A stretch of DNA of 64,000 bases from Leptospira paudalimensis. Its GTDB lineage: Bacteria > Spirochaetota > Leptospiria > Leptospirales > Leptospiraceae. The stretch spans positions 2,800,676-2,864,675 of the forward strand of contig NZ_JAMQPR010000001.1 in NCBI RefSeq assembly GCF_026151345.1. Reading direction: 5' to 3'. The notes beneath the pieces were generated by a model that was given only the letters and a program-made list of their open reading frames with translations, searched no databases and had not been told where the DNA came from. Of the stretch, positions 45,962-55,287 are shown in pieces. The translations under genes were made by a program, and so were the position numbers. Positions within the stretch are counted from its first letter, which is position 1. Every line of letters begins with the position of its first letter.

Positions 45962-47302
45962 ATGGATGTTGCTAAGTTAGATACTTGGTATCGAAGACTC
46001 CTCGTATTATTTTCCGTTATTTGTGGTGGGTTTCAAATTTACTACGAAGGGAATATTTGGATCAATGCAATCTTTGTTGTGCTCATGGCGGGAATGGTTG
46101 GTTATTACACCAACTTCCTTGCGATCAAAATGTTATTCCAACCAAAACATGGTAAGGTGCTTGGTTGGTCTGGGCTTGTCCCCAAAAACAAATCTAAAAT
46201 TGCAAAGTCTTTAGGAGAGAGTATCCAAAGTAATTTACTCCATCCCGACATCATCATTGCTTATATCTATGAAAGGAATTTAGTCGAAACTGGAATCCAA
46301 AAAATTGTCAAAGAAATTGACGAAGCCATCCATAACGATGAAATCCGCACCTTACTTGTTACCAAAATCATTTCCATGTTAAAGGAACGTGGTCCTGAAA
46401 TTTTAGAAGTGATCTTTGATTTTTCAGAAGAAACCATGAAAAAAATGGCGGAACGTCCTGAAGAAGTACAAAAACTTTGGGAATACACAAGAAACCGCCT
46501 AACCTATTACCTAACAGAAGAAACCAATCGTGAAGAATTAGGGAAACAACTCCGAGTCATTCTATTAGAAGAGATGCCTAAACTCGCGAACCTTTTAAAC
46601 GAAGGTCTCGAAGAATATTTAAAAACACGAAGTACATTGGGAAAAATCGGAATTGGTGTGAAAAAAATATTTTCGTTCAACGAGGATGCAATCCGCGAAC
46701 TGTTAGAACGTTTTGTCAAAGACCCCGAAACATCCGATCAGTTCATGAAAATGATGGATGATATGATGGCTGGTTTACAAGAAAGACTCAATTCCAAGGA
46801 AACACAAGAATTCATCACAGGCAAAATATCCAATTGGTTGGAAGCCAGTGGTGATTACGCCAGACAAAACCTATTGCCATCGGGCATTGAACGTTTACAA
46901 TCTTATTTGGATGATCCCAACAACTGGGAAGAGATCGAAAAAAACTTTTTCCGTGCAGTGGATTGGGTGAAAAAACGCCTTCTCGAATTTATGAATAGTG
47001 AAGAAGGAAAAGCGTATCTCAAAACCAATATTGAAAAATTTGTCCATAATATCAATGTAACAGCACTTGTTGAAGAAAGAGTGATGGCACTTGATACTGA
47101 TGATTTGGAAAAAATGATTTTGGACAATACTGGTGGGAATTTGGTCGTAATACAATTCTTAGGTGGAATTTTGGGAATGATTGCTGGGCTCATCCAAGTT
47201 CATATCTATTTTGCCGTACCTGTGGGGGCTTTAGTTCTCATCACGTATTTGGCTCATTACAGAAACCAAAAAAAATTTGAAGAACCAGCTCAAAATAAAT
47301 AA
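45962..47302 (+). CDS. DUF445 family membrane protein
   Basis: 446 residues. Two membrane helices near the N-terminus (about 12-30, 33-55) carry the family motif YYTNFLAIKMLFQPKHGK, then GLVPKNKSKIAKSLGES. A long helical, charged body (60-410) follows, and a final helix pair (about 400-430) ends the protein. DUF445 proteins (YheB-like) sit in the inner membrane; the role is not known. It starts one base after the SDR stop, and its 3' end overlaps the convergent DUF4105 gene by 13 bases. Confidence 0.85.
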   Translation: MDVAKLDTWYRRLLVLFSVICGGFQIYYEGNIWINAIFVVLMAGMVGYYTNFLAIKMLFQPKHGKVLGWSGLVPKNKSKIAKSLGESIQSNLLHPDIIIAYIYERNLVETGIQKIVKEIDEAIHNDEIRTLLVTKIISMLKERGPEILEVIFDFSEETMKKMAERPEEVQKLWEYTRNRLTYYLTEETNREELGKQLRVILLEEMPKLANLLNEGLEEYLKTRSTLGKIGIGVKKIFSFNEDAIRELLERFVKDPETSDQFMKMMDDMMAGLQERLNSKETQEFITGKISNWLEASGDYARQNLLPSGIERLQSYLDDPNNWEEIEKNFFRAVDWVKKRLLEFMNSEEGKAYLKTNIEKFVHNINVTALVEERVMALDTDDLEKMILDNTGGNLVVIQFLGGILGMIAGLIQVHIYFAVPVGALVLITYLAHYRNQKKFEEPAQNK

Positions 47303-49341
47303 TGAAAGGAACCAGATACTTCTTGGTAGTTTGGTTCCCTTTTCATTTCCACTCGGAATTCTGATTCTTGTGACCATAAGTATCGCAAAGTAACAGTCGA
47401 TCCAATTTGGTTTTTGATGGTTTGGTTCCAATAGTGTTGGATAAAAAATCCACCTAACACCTTCCAATTCCCCCACTCTTTTTGGTAAAGGGTTTGGACA
47501 TTGGGTCCAAACCTTCCCCCTTGTTCCCATCTCGGATGGAATTGAGATTTGAAACCCAATAAAAAGGAAATCTTACCTAACCGATCTTTGGTTTTCGAAA
47601 ATTCATCAGCAAATGTCCAACCTGCGGCAAGATCTAAATTGGCAACTTGTTTACGTTCCCATTCTGTTTCCGTTTTTCCATTCAAACTTTCCCACCATTG
47701 ATTCTGTTTACTTTTGAAAAGAGTGGTTTGCATTCCAAAGTCGAATAAATAAGACCAATGTTTTGAGATAGGATTGTAAGGGCTTAACGAAACCAATCGA
47801 ACCAACGTAAAGGATGTAAGTTCTGTTTTTTTCCCTTCATACTGACGAACACTTCCATCAAAAAACACCAACTCTCCGTTTGGTGGGGAACCCTGACTCA
47901 CATTGAGTAAATCATGGTAAGCAAATCGGTATTTCCATTCCAAAAATGGTCCCAAATTGGAGGAACCACCACCAGTCACAATCCTTGATTTGGGATGTGC
48001 CAATTCAGGTGGAGACGGAATCACTCTTTCGTTCCATGGTTCTGTTGGACTTGGAAACCTAGAACGAAACTCCAATGTTTTTTGTTCATTGGATTTTTGG
48101 ATCTCATTTGGTTTTGGAGATTGGAAACTTTGGTAACGAGAGGCCAACAAAAAAGCATCGAGTATGAGTGAATGGCGGATTCCTTTGTCTTGGTTTTCTA
48201 AAATGTGTAAATCAAAGGATTCATTTTTAGATGTGTCTAATAAATGATAGAAGGCTTTTTTTTCTTCCGGTTCCATTTGTCCAATAAGGAATGAGATCTC
48301 GGAATACAACGATGGTCTGTATTTTGTTTCCACTACCAGACCTTCTGTTCGGGTATACAATTTAATGGTATCAACAGGACTCACAACACCACCTAATTTT
48401 GATTTTAGATTGAGTTCTGGTTTTACGACATCCAACCATTCGACAAGGAATGTCCCACAGTTAGCATTCAGAAAATAATAATCAAATTCTGCCCGAGACA
48501 ATTCCCATAAATGAGAAACAAGGAGTTCCAACTCATCTTTGTTTAACGACAATCGGTATTCCCATAAATCGCGACTTTCGAGGTCATTGTATTCATTCAC
48601 TTTTAGATAATATGGGAACAATGAAAACTTAGCTTTGAATCCACCAAACAATCCATGATAGGTATATCGAATGGGATCTAGATTGGGAGTATCGGCCGAA
48701 ACATTCACCGCATAATCTAAAATTTCGGATCCATTCACTTCATTTGACTTCTGGTTGAACTTGAGCATTGTATGCCCAAAAACAGAAGCAGGTGACATTA
48801 GATAATAAGAAGCAAATACAATGGAAACCGAATCGGCATGGATTGATGCTTTCCAAACTTCGTACCGGTCACAACGAATTCCACTTCGTTTTAAAAAATT
48901 CACACCAAACTTTTGTTTAATGAACTGATGCCTCGTTGGATACGAACAAACAGGATGGATGAGACCTTCTGGAATGGGTTCCTCCACAAAAAAACTACGA
49001 ATGGTTGCTTCCAATTCACTTTTTGGATTGGTTCTACCCTCGGAAGATAAAAAAAAGCGAGAATTTACGATTTTACTCTGGTAATTATCTTTTCCCTTTG
49101 ATTCATAATGGACGAGTCGAAGCCACTTGGGATCCAAATCAAACCGCCTAACACTGATTTCATCCAAAATGGATTGTAGTAAATTTTGATCGACTTCTCG
49201 TTTGGGAAGAAACGCACCCCATTCTTTGGTTTTTTCAGCATCCAGGAGAATCAGGGAATTGGGTTCTCCGAAGAGGGAAAATGGCGGAAAACTAAAATAG
49301 AGTGTATAGACAAGAACCCACACTATTTTCGTTTTTTGCAT
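47290..49341 (-). CDS. DUF4105 family exported protein
   Basis: 683 residues from the ATG at 49341; a GTG two codons upstream is possible. The signal peptide is about 1-25 (WVLVYTLYFSFPPFSLFG). The DUF4105 domain (about 150-330) shows ASYYLMSPASVFGHTMLKF, LWEYRLSLNKDELELLVSH and FDYYFLNANCGTFLVEWLD; the conserved His and Cys look like a possible catalytic pair. The C-terminal third (about 440-683) is rich in alternating aromatic/polar strands (LEWKYRFAYHDLLN, YNPISKHWSYLFDFGMQT) and ends in an aromatic residue (SFHYLF), as in outer-membrane beta-barrels. An outer-membrane location is my inference. Confidence 0.8.
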   Translation of the reverse strand: MQKTKIVWVLVYTLYFSFPPFSLFGEPNSLILLDAEKTKEWGAFLPKREVDQNLLQSILDEISVRRFDLDPKWLRLVHYESKGKDNYQSKIVNSRFFLSSEGRTNPKSELEATIRSFFVEEPIPEGLIHPVCSYPTRHQFIKQKFGVNFLKRSGIRCDRYEVWKASIHADSVSIVFASYYLMSPASVFGHTMLKFNQKSNEVNGSEILDYAVNVSADTPNLDPIRYTYHGLFGGFKAKFSLFPYYLKVNEYNDLESRDLWEYRLSLNKDELELLVSHLWELSRAEFDYYFLNANCGTFLVEWLDVVKPELNLKSKLGGVVSPVDTIKLYTRTEGLVVETKYRPSLYSEISFLIGQMEPEEKKAFYHLLDTSKNESFDLHILENQDKGIRHSLILDAFLLASRYQSFQSPKPNEIQKSNEQKTLEFRSRFPSPTEPWNERVIPSPPELAHPKSRIVTGGGSSNLGPFLEWKYRFAYHDLLNVSQGSPPNGELVFFDGSVRQYEGKKTELTSFTLVRLVSLSPYNPISKHWSYLFDFGMQTTLFKSKQNQWWESLNGKTETEWERKQVANLDLAAGWTFADEFSKTKDRLGKISFLLGFKSQFHPRWEQGGRFGPNVQTLYQKEWGNWKVLGGFFIQHYWNQTIKNQIGSTVTLRYLWSQESEFRVEMKREPNYQEVSGSFHYLF

Positions 49342-49869
49342 TCGCACAAGCCAGAATTCTCCCGCCTCTCAAAATGAAAAAATGCTTTTTACTTCCATCC
49401 GTTCCCTTAGAAAAATGGAAATCCTAATTTCAAAGTCCAAATTCAAAATGACAGAGAGCTCAAAAATAGAAATTACTTTAAGACAGAATCTCAAGATTTT
49501 GTCCAGTTTATCGTGACAAAATTCTAGCCTAGCAAAAGTTTATATTTCGTATTTTGATTCTAAAAAAGGATGGAAGTTTTGGATTCCGAGTCAACCTGGG
49601 AGTTGAACGATTCTCTAAATACAAGATCCGTCATATACGACCTTAAAAATATGCGATAAAACAAATTTGCGAAAAGGGAAGAGAAAGTAAGTCGACAAAA
49701 TGAGCCAAACTTTTGCTAGTTTAGAAAGAGAATCTCCTGCTAACGCAAGTAAAATATAGCCATTCCAAATTTTTCTGAAAAGAATCATGTTCAAAATCTT
49801 TTGCCAATCTAAAAATTTTGTTTGATACATTTTGATAGAAAAGGTGAACTCGACGTCCAGGAGATAATT
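49342..49869. other. Long intergenic region with no supported gene
   Basis: About 530 bases between divergent genes. AT-rich, with no clear tRNA, repeat or terminator. A minus-strand frame at 49830-49615 encodes 71 hydrophobic residues but lacks a ribosome binding site and a recognisable family, so I do not call it. The right end holds the AGGAGA ribosome binding site at 49859-49864 for the lipoprotein at 49870. Length leaves room for long control regions of both flanking genes. Confidence 0.5.
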
Positions 49870-50805
49870 ATGAATAGAAAAATCGCTATACTCGCATTCG
49901 TTTTCTCTTTTTTGATTGCAAATTGTGCATCACCGACAATCAAAGAAATTAACGAATCAGCAGTAGCCATCGCAAAGGAAGCTAAAGAACTAAAGGCAAA
50001 TGGAAAAACTGAAGAAGCCATCCGCGTAATTAGTGTTATTGATGTTTTACATCCTGATGATCCTATCATTGCAGAGATTAAAAGTGGAGCGACTGCAGAA
50101 CAAATCGAATCAGTGACTCCAACTGTTATGTTGGGTTATAACAAAGCAATCCGAGCAAAAGTTCAGCCTACAACTACAGAAAAAGTACTTTGGTACATTC
50201 CAGACAGAATATTCGACTTTATTGACCAATTCGAAGTTTGGGTTCACTTGGGCCCACAAATTGGAGTAGGAGCACACGTAACAAGAGCAGTTCAAGCAGA
50301 GTTATATACTGGTGCAACAATTGCAATTGGTGGTGGTCAAAAGAAAATGATTGGTCTAAAATCAGAAGCGAATACAGAACTTGGAGTTGGACCCATTGTT
50401 GCAGCAGGAGTATTTGGTGCGAAAGTAGGAACCGGCGGACTAGCTTACAATGCAGACGCTCTTTGGTTCCACAAACCTTCTGAAGCAATTTACCAATCTT
50501 ACCGAGATTATTGGGGATTGGGAGGTCACTTTGGCTTTATCTATATTGGAGCGGAAGCTGAATATCATCCACTTGAAATATATGATTTTCTAGCTGGTAT
50601 TATCCTTTATGACCCAATGAATGATGACTTTGCGACAACAAGAAGACTTCAATACACGTCAAGACAAACAGGTCTTATCCGCACTTTTTCTAAAAACGTT
50701 GGAAGTTTAGAAGAAGAAGATCTTGCTATGTATAAAAAAGAATATCCAAAATTGAATATTGGTAGCACAGGAGCACAAGAAACTCCTGCTCAAAAAAAGA
50801 AGTAA
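49870..50805 (+). CDS. Putative lipoprotein of unknown function
   Basis: 311 residues. The ATG at 49870 follows AGGAGA by five bases and begins a lipoprotein signal ending LIANC (Cys at 18). A helical segment (about 22-75, AIAKEAKELKANGKTEEAI) looks like one TPR-like hairpin; then a beta/Gly-rich domain follows (FEVWVHLGPQIGVGAHVTR, TGATIAIGGGQKKMIGLK, GVGPIVAAGVFGAKVGTGG). Glycine-rich strands with charged loops may pack as a small barrel. It ends in a basic QKKK tail. No family name comes to mind. A strong terminator follows. Confidence 0.8.
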   Translation: MNRKIAILAFVFSFLIANCASPTIKEINESAVAIAKEAKELKANGKTEEAIRVISVIDVLHPDDPIIAEIKSGATAEQIESVTPTVMLGYNKAIRAKVQPTTTEKVLWYIPDRIFDFIDQFEVWVHLGPQIGVGAHVTRAVQAELYTGATIAIGGGQKKMIGLKSEANTELGVGPIVAAGVFGAKVGTGGLAYNADALWFHKPSEAIYQSYRDYWGLGGHFGFIYIGAEAEYHPLEIYDFLAGIILYDPMNDDFATTRRLQYTSRQTGLIRTFSKNVGSLEEEDLAMYKKEYPKLNIGSTGAQETPAQKKK

Positions 50806-50821
50806 GTTAAATTACTACTTT

Positions 50822-50861
50822 ACAGTTAGCTGAAGAATAACTCAGCTAACTGTCATTTTTT
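50822..50861. terminator. Terminator between convergent lipoprotein genes
   Basis: ACAGTTAGCTGA (50822-50833) pairs perfectly with TCAGCTAACTGT (50842-50853) around an 8-base loop, followed on the + strand by CATTTTTT. It ends the 49870 gene. The minus-strand gene at 50853 stops inside the stem, so the hairpin may serve both directions, though its T-run is poor on the minus strand. Confidence 0.9.
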
Positions 50862-51662
50862 CAACGTTAGTTGATAAAGCAGTTCTCTCTCAAACTCTTC
50901 TACGTGAATTTTATATGCATTTTCAGGAGGAACTTCTGCCTGATTAAAGAAGGTTTGAAATCCTTCATTAGGAATCATCCACAATGCTGAGATGATTGTG
51001 TAAGGTCGATTATAATAAAAACTATTTTGGTACTTTAAGTTTTTATCAAATACAATATAGAATGTTTCAGCTTTAGAAACTTCATAGATAGGAATCAACC
51101 CAAGTGTTACAATTCCAAAAAATCCAGTCACCGCATTAATTCCAGCTTTCGTTCTTTCGTGGTAGTAGGGTAAGTGGATGGCCATGACGATATAATCAGA
51201 ATCAAATTTTTTGATTAAAAATTTATCTTTTTTACCTTTTGCTGGAACCAATATTTTTTCTAATTCTACTTTCCCGGTGGCTTCCGTTTTTGACAAGTAT
51301 TCAATCACAAATCTTTTTAGATCTAAGTCTTTTACAGGTATTGTTTGATTTGTTTTTTGTGTATCAATGTATTGCCCATGTTTAAAAAATTTGTAAGTAC
51401 CAGTATTATAATCAACTTCTGCAAACTGAGCATTTTTGAGTATAGTAGATTCAGATTTGGATATTTTATACGTATGAAATCCAAAGAGTAATATTTTTGG
51501 ATTCGTTTTTTTGGAAACTAACTCGTTCCAATGATCATCTACTGTTTTTACATCGTTTGTACGAATCGTATAACTTGATTCGTAAACATAACGACTACAA
51601 TTGAAAAAAAGAAGGAAAACGGAGGTAATGAAGAGGAGATTGATTCTAAAAGTTGAAATCAT
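50853..51662 (-). CDS. Putative lipoprotein, membrane-turn family
   Basis: 269 residues. The signal peptide ends LFFNC (Cys about 22). Mature beta/alpha protein with a hydrophobic turn in the second half: FFGIVTLGLIPIYEVSKAE followed by FYIVFDKNLKYQNSFYYNR and a WMIPNEGFQTFF patch. The same order (VTLGLxP, Tyr-rich hairpin, hydrophobic L/F patch) is found in the protein at 52508 and, more weakly, at 20159. This suggests a leptospiral lipoprotein family whose function is unknown to me. The stop lies in a bidirectional hairpin. Confidence 0.75.
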   Translation of the reverse strand: MISTFRINLLFITSVFLLFFNCSRYVYESSYTIRTNDVKTVDDHWNELVSKKTNPKILLFGFHTYKISKSESTILKNAQFAEVDYNTGTYKFFKHGQYIDTQKTNQTIPVKDLDLKRFVIEYLSKTEATGKVELEKILVPAKGKKDKFLIKKFDSDYIVMAIHLPYYHERTKAGINAVTGFFGIVTLGLIPIYEVSKAETFYIVFDKNLKYQNSFYYNRPYTIISALWMIPNEGFQTFFNQAEVPPENAYKIHVEEFERELLYQLTLKK

Positions 51663-51795
51663 AAAATTCTAATTTGTAAAGAATCTTAAATCGAAATGAA
51701 AAATCAACAAACTTCTCAATATTTTGAAGTCTGCTGAAAAATTTCTTTCAAAAAATACATTCTATATATATTCTATTCAAAATTAACCAGATCAT

Positions 51796-52092
51796 ATGAC
51801 AACTGTTCAATGTAATTGTAAAAATTTAAAATCGAGAAAGTTGCACAAAAAAACTCCAATAATACTTTCGATTGTTTTCCTATGTTTTTTTATGCAATTA
51901 TGTAAATTGCCTGATATTTCCAAAGAAGATCAAAAAGAAAAGGATTTAAAAAGTCTTTGTACTATTACTCAATTAGATTACTATAAATCGTGCCAATCTT
52001 CAGGAGGTAGCAGACCATCAAGATGTTCCGACCTTTACATGCAATGTACTTATATTTGTGGATTTGCCAATCAATTCGGCTGCGGATTCTAA
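51796..52092 (+). CDS. Small Cys-rich putative lipoprotein
   Basis: 98 residues. A basic N-region leads into a hydrophobic stretch ending FFMQLC (Cys about 36), a plausible lipobox. The mature part of about 60 residues has seven further Cys (SLCTITQ, YKSCQSSGG, SRCSDLYMQCTYICG, FGCGF), enough for three or four disulfides. TATATAT-like sequence lies about 30 bases upstream. Cys-rich secreted mini-proteins are often toxins, inhibitors or surface structures; no family is recognisable. Could be a non-coding accident, but the lipobox plus Cys pattern argues for a gene. Confidence 0.5.
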   Translation: MTTVQCNCKNLKSRKLHKKTPIILSIVFLCFFMQLCKLPDISKEDQKEKDLKSLCTITQLDYYKSCQSSGGSRPSRCSDLYMQCTYICGFANQFGCGF

Positions 52093-52507
52093 TCCATTAC
52101 ATTTACCATACCAAGAGACTAGGTTTTGTATTCCCATTTTATTACCATATTTCAGCTTCTTGTTAATATTTCGCCCTAAGCCTAAAATCTTATGTATAAT
52201 ATCACCCGCTAAATGTCCAGATTCTAATGTAAAAAACGTTGAAGAACAAATGGAACTTCCATTGTTTCCTTGTGTTTCAAAGGATCCAAAATAAATTGCG
52301 AATGACTGTGCCAACCAAACGAAACTCATATCAATGCGAACTTGTTTGCATGTTTCTATTCAGAAATACAAAATAAAGAATGTGACAAAAGTACAACCTT
52401 ACCTGTGTACATAGGAGATATCAAATAAGAAAATATCGATAGTGATAGTGATTTTATACTGGATTGGACTTTGAAGTGACTCACTTCAAAGTCCAGTGTA
52501 GGAAAAT
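52093..52507. other. Intergenic region holding a long perfect inverted repeat
   Basis: Over 400 bases. Two overlapping frames (52058-52294 + and 52329-52018 -) look like chance reading frames and are not called. The only clear structure is a 31-base palindrome at 52465-52495 (see separate entry). Confidence 0.5.
52465..52495. repeat. Perfect 15-bp inverted repeat
   Basis: TGGACTTTGAAGTGA and its exact complement TCACTTCAAAGTCCA are separated by one base. It lies 12 bases after the stop of the minus-strand lipoprotein gene at 52508. No T-run follows on either strand, so a classic terminator is unclear; a stabilising 3' hairpin, a protein-binding palindrome or a repeat remnant are alternatives. 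Confidence 0.75.
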
Positions 52508-53116
52508 TTACTGATATAGTTTATCGCGGTATATATCGTTCACAAAATTGTCTGGCACATTTTGGTTGGTTATATAGCTCTTTTGTCGAAATGGCATTAC
52601 AAATAACAAAAATAATTGTCTCACTTCAACTACATCATTTTCGTAAGTATACCTTTTGATTTCTTTGCCTTGGTTATATGCTACAAATTCTGTTTTCCCA
52701 TTGATTTCACCAAAAAAAGGAACTAATCCCAAAGTGACAACAAACAATGTCGAAGATAGAAAGAGCGAGGCATTCGGCTTAGCTCTCGTTGTTACTTCTA
52801 TCTTGACTTGATTTTTACTGTTTAATTTACTTACATCATCCAATCCAACAACATAGAGATTAAATTTTTCAATACATTTACATCCAGATATGATTTCTGT
52901 AAATGCCCGTTTGTTTGCCTTATGGGTCTCTTCACTTACAGGGAATTTTTCACCGAAGGCATTGTATTGATTAAAATCTAAAACAAAGTCAATATTCGAG
53001 ATTTTTTTCTCAATCTTTGCAGGATTAAAAGCGGGGACATCTTTTTTAAGATAGGTGATACATTGACTCAAGGAAATAACAAGAGCCAAGAGTGGTAATA
53101 TTTTGAGAATTTTCAT
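52508..53116 (-). CDS. Putative lipoprotein, membrane-turn family
   Basis: 202 residues from the ATG at 53116; the frame extends further up but this start begins the signal peptide (KILKILPLLALVISLSQC). The mature part contains SGCKCIEKFNLYVVGLDDV, then LFVVTLGLVPFFGEINGKT and a hairpin EFVAYNQGKEIKRYTYEND, ending with a hydrophobic LFLLFVMPF patch. This order matches the lipoprotein at 50853, so the two are probably related. Function unknown. A perfect palindrome lies just behind the stop. Confidence 0.75.
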   Translation of the reverse strand: MKILKILPLLALVISLSQCITYLKKDVPAFNPAKIEKKISNIDFVLDFNQYNAFGEKFPVSEETHKANKRAFTEIISGCKCIEKFNLYVVGLDDVSKLNSKNQVKIEVTTRAKPNASLFLSSTLFVVTLGLVPFFGEINGKTEFVAYNQGKEIKRYTYENDVVEVRQLFLLFVMPFRQKSYITNQNVPDNFVNDIYRDKLYQ

Positions 53117-53241
53117 TGTGTACCTTTTGATCTCAGAACTAACGAGATTCAGTAAATTGGTATTTTCATGTTTCAAAAGTCAATTTAGAAATACAGATTC
53201 TACCATTTTCTCTACAATCGATTTCCCATTGTTTCCATGCC

Positions 53242-55119
53242 TTAATCCTTTTGGTATTCCCCACCTGAGTATTGGATAAACGGTTTTCCTTCTTTACTCT
53301 CCAAGGTAAGCCTCTCACCCAAATTACGCCCATACCCTAAGATCCGAAGAGTGTTGTCACCTTCCCATTGGCAAGGAACTTGGACTGTATTTTCCATTCC
53401 ACCTAATGAATAGTATATGGTTAAGAGAGGGAATCCTCGTTTGTCCTTTTCTAATTTGAGTTTGGGAATGATGGCATATGGTTCTTTTGTGACGAAGGTC
53501 CCAAAAAAATTTGAATCCGGATAACGGTAGTCTGGTTTAAATTTAACTCCGATTCCTGCGACACCTTTGGGAAGATCCTTGGAATATAAGGTAAAAATAG
53601 AATTTCCCTCCCAAGATTCAAATTCAACACGTATCTCATTGATACTAGGATCGTTAATTTTGATAAGTCCGAATAATACCCGTAAGTCGATTCCGTAACG
53701 ATTTTCCTTTTCAATGAGTCCTACATCAAATCCCATCAAACTGAGAGTTGGCGGATTCCCTTTTTTGTATTCGTGGATCCCCATGGGAGAAATATAAATT
53801 CCTTCTTCCTCTGGAAGAGCTCCTTTATTGCCTAACATGGGTGGGGGGCTTGGTTCTGGTTGTATGCCCATTTTTTCTTCCCATAACACTTGCATCACTT
53901 GTGTATTGGTACTTTTTAGTTTCCCTGTTTGTAAACCCAGGGTGTTCCCAGCGACAAAGGAAACAATTTCCGTATTAGGATCATAGACTAAGTCGGCAAA
54001 AAAAGGTGGGAGAGAACCAGAATGCCCATAAAACCAAATCGTTTTTCCATCTGCTTGGTAACTTGTTTTCATCACAGGTAATCCCAGTTTCATTTCAAAA
54101 TTGGCAACAGGACCAATTTGTGTTTTGTGAAACTCATCAAAGCTAACAGAAGTTAAGAGACCTTTATTTTCCTTACTTCGGAAAAAAGCCTTCATAAAAA
54201 GACCCATATCGTTTGCCGTTGTGGAAATGGATCCTGCTGTCAAATCTCGGATGACAGGCCGAACGGTCTTCGATTTCCAAAAAATACCAGAATAACCCGT
54301 AATGAGTTCTGATCCATCTAAATTTTCCATTAGGGTTGTATGTTTCATTCCCGCTTTTTCGAATAGATGGGCACGAAAGTAAGATTCGATTGATTCACCT
54401 GACACCCGTTCAATGATATTTCCCAGTAACCCAAAACTTAAATTGGAATAGGAATGGATTTTTCCAGGTTCGTTTCGTTCCAGTCCTGCAAGTGTTTTTG
54501 GTAATGAACGAAAGGAACGATAAATCTCATCTTCTTTTGAATCGGGAGAAAGGAAAAAACCATTCGCCAAATCAGAAGGTAAACCAGATTGGTGGGTGAG
54601 TAAATCACGAATGGTGATCTCACGATACCCTTCTTTTTTCGGTTTCACGAAATTCAATTCAGGTAAAAACTTAGAAGCAGGGTCATCTAACTTCAGTTTA
54701 CCGGATTCTTGTAATTGTAAGATGGCAATTCCTGTAAAAAGTTTTGTGATGCTCCCTATTTTAAATCGTTCGATTTTGGAATCGGAACTTGCCCCGATCT
54801 GAGATTGGTAGACCTCTCCATCTCCCATCATTACCATATACGTAAGTGATTTGATCCCTGAGGGAGCCAGTGTTTCCCATTTTGATTGGATATCGGCTTT
54901 TGTTTTTTCTTTGTTTTGGAAATACGAAATTGTTTTCGAATCCCCATTGGATTGGCATTGGAGAAGAAGGAAAAAAAGAAACACAAAGAGAATACGGAAC
55001 GGAAAGTATAAATCATGAATTGGATTTTGGATTTGAGAGGGAAAAGAAGGAGTTTTTTCTTGAGATTGGTTTTCTTTCGTTTGAACGGAATGAATCTTTT
55101 TTTCTTTCTTCGATTTCAT
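53242..55119 (-). CDS. Serine beta-lactamase-fold lipoprotein (class C-like hydrolase)
   Basis: 625 residues. After a 40-residue basic N-region comes a hydrophobic stretch and a lipobox LLLQC (Cys55). The catalytic SxxK is SITK (S123, K126) in FKIGSITKLFTGIAIL, the second motif is YSN in HSYSNLSFGLLG, and the third is HSG in GHSGSLPPFF, replacing KTG. This is the pattern of class C beta-lactamases, DD-peptidases and esterases. A 200-residue beta C-domain follows. The substrate is unknown. The long N-region is odd for a lipoprotein. Confidence 0.85.
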   Translation of the reverse strand: MKSKKEKKIHSVQTKENQSQEKTPSFPSQIQNPIHDLYFPFRILFVFLFFLLLQCQSNGDSKTISYFQNKEKTKADIQSKWETLAPSGIKSLTYMVMMGDGEVYQSQIGASSDSKIERFKIGSITKLFTGIAILQLQESGKLKLDDPASKFLPELNFVKPKKEGYREITIRDLLTHQSGLPSDLANGFFLSPDSKEDEIYRSFRSLPKTLAGLERNEPGKIHSYSNLSFGLLGNIIERVSGESIESYFRAHLFEKAGMKHTTLMENLDGSELITGYSGIFWKSKTVRPVIRDLTAGSISTTANDMGLFMKAFFRSKENKGLLTSVSFDEFHKTQIGPVANFEMKLGLPVMKTSYQADGKTIWFYGHSGSLPPFFADLVYDPNTEIVSFVAGNTLGLQTGKLKSTNTQVMQVLWEEKMGIQPEPSPPPMLGNKGALPEEEGIYISPMGIHEYKKGNPPTLSLMGFDVGLIEKENRYGIDLRVLFGLIKINDPSINEIRVEFESWEGNSIFTLYSKDLPKGVAGIGVKFKPDYRYPDSNFFGTFVTKEPYAIIPKLKLEKDKRGFPLLTIYYSLGGMENTVQVPCQWEGDNTLRILGYGRNLGERLTLESKEGKPFIQYSGGEYQKD

Positions 55120-55287
55120 ACCCCAAGGAAAAAATGAAAGGAGATTGGAACAAGCTTATAAAAAACAAAACTCCCCAAACCTATGGAATGGGGAGTGATC
55201 GCTATGCCAAATGGAAAGAACTACAATTTGTCCTTCACAACATGGCCCGTGTTTGTTGGGAATATTCTAAAAAATCGAACCTTACCC

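Noticed and set aside
49615..49830. 71-residue hydrophobic minus-strand frame in the long gap before the 49870 lipoprotein
   Set aside because: No ribosome binding site, no recognisable family, ordinary chance length in AT-rich DNA.
52018..52329. 103-codon minus-strand and 78-codon + strand frames after the Cys-rich gene
   Set aside because: They overlap each other and the Cys-rich gene, and neither has a start signal or a plausible domain.
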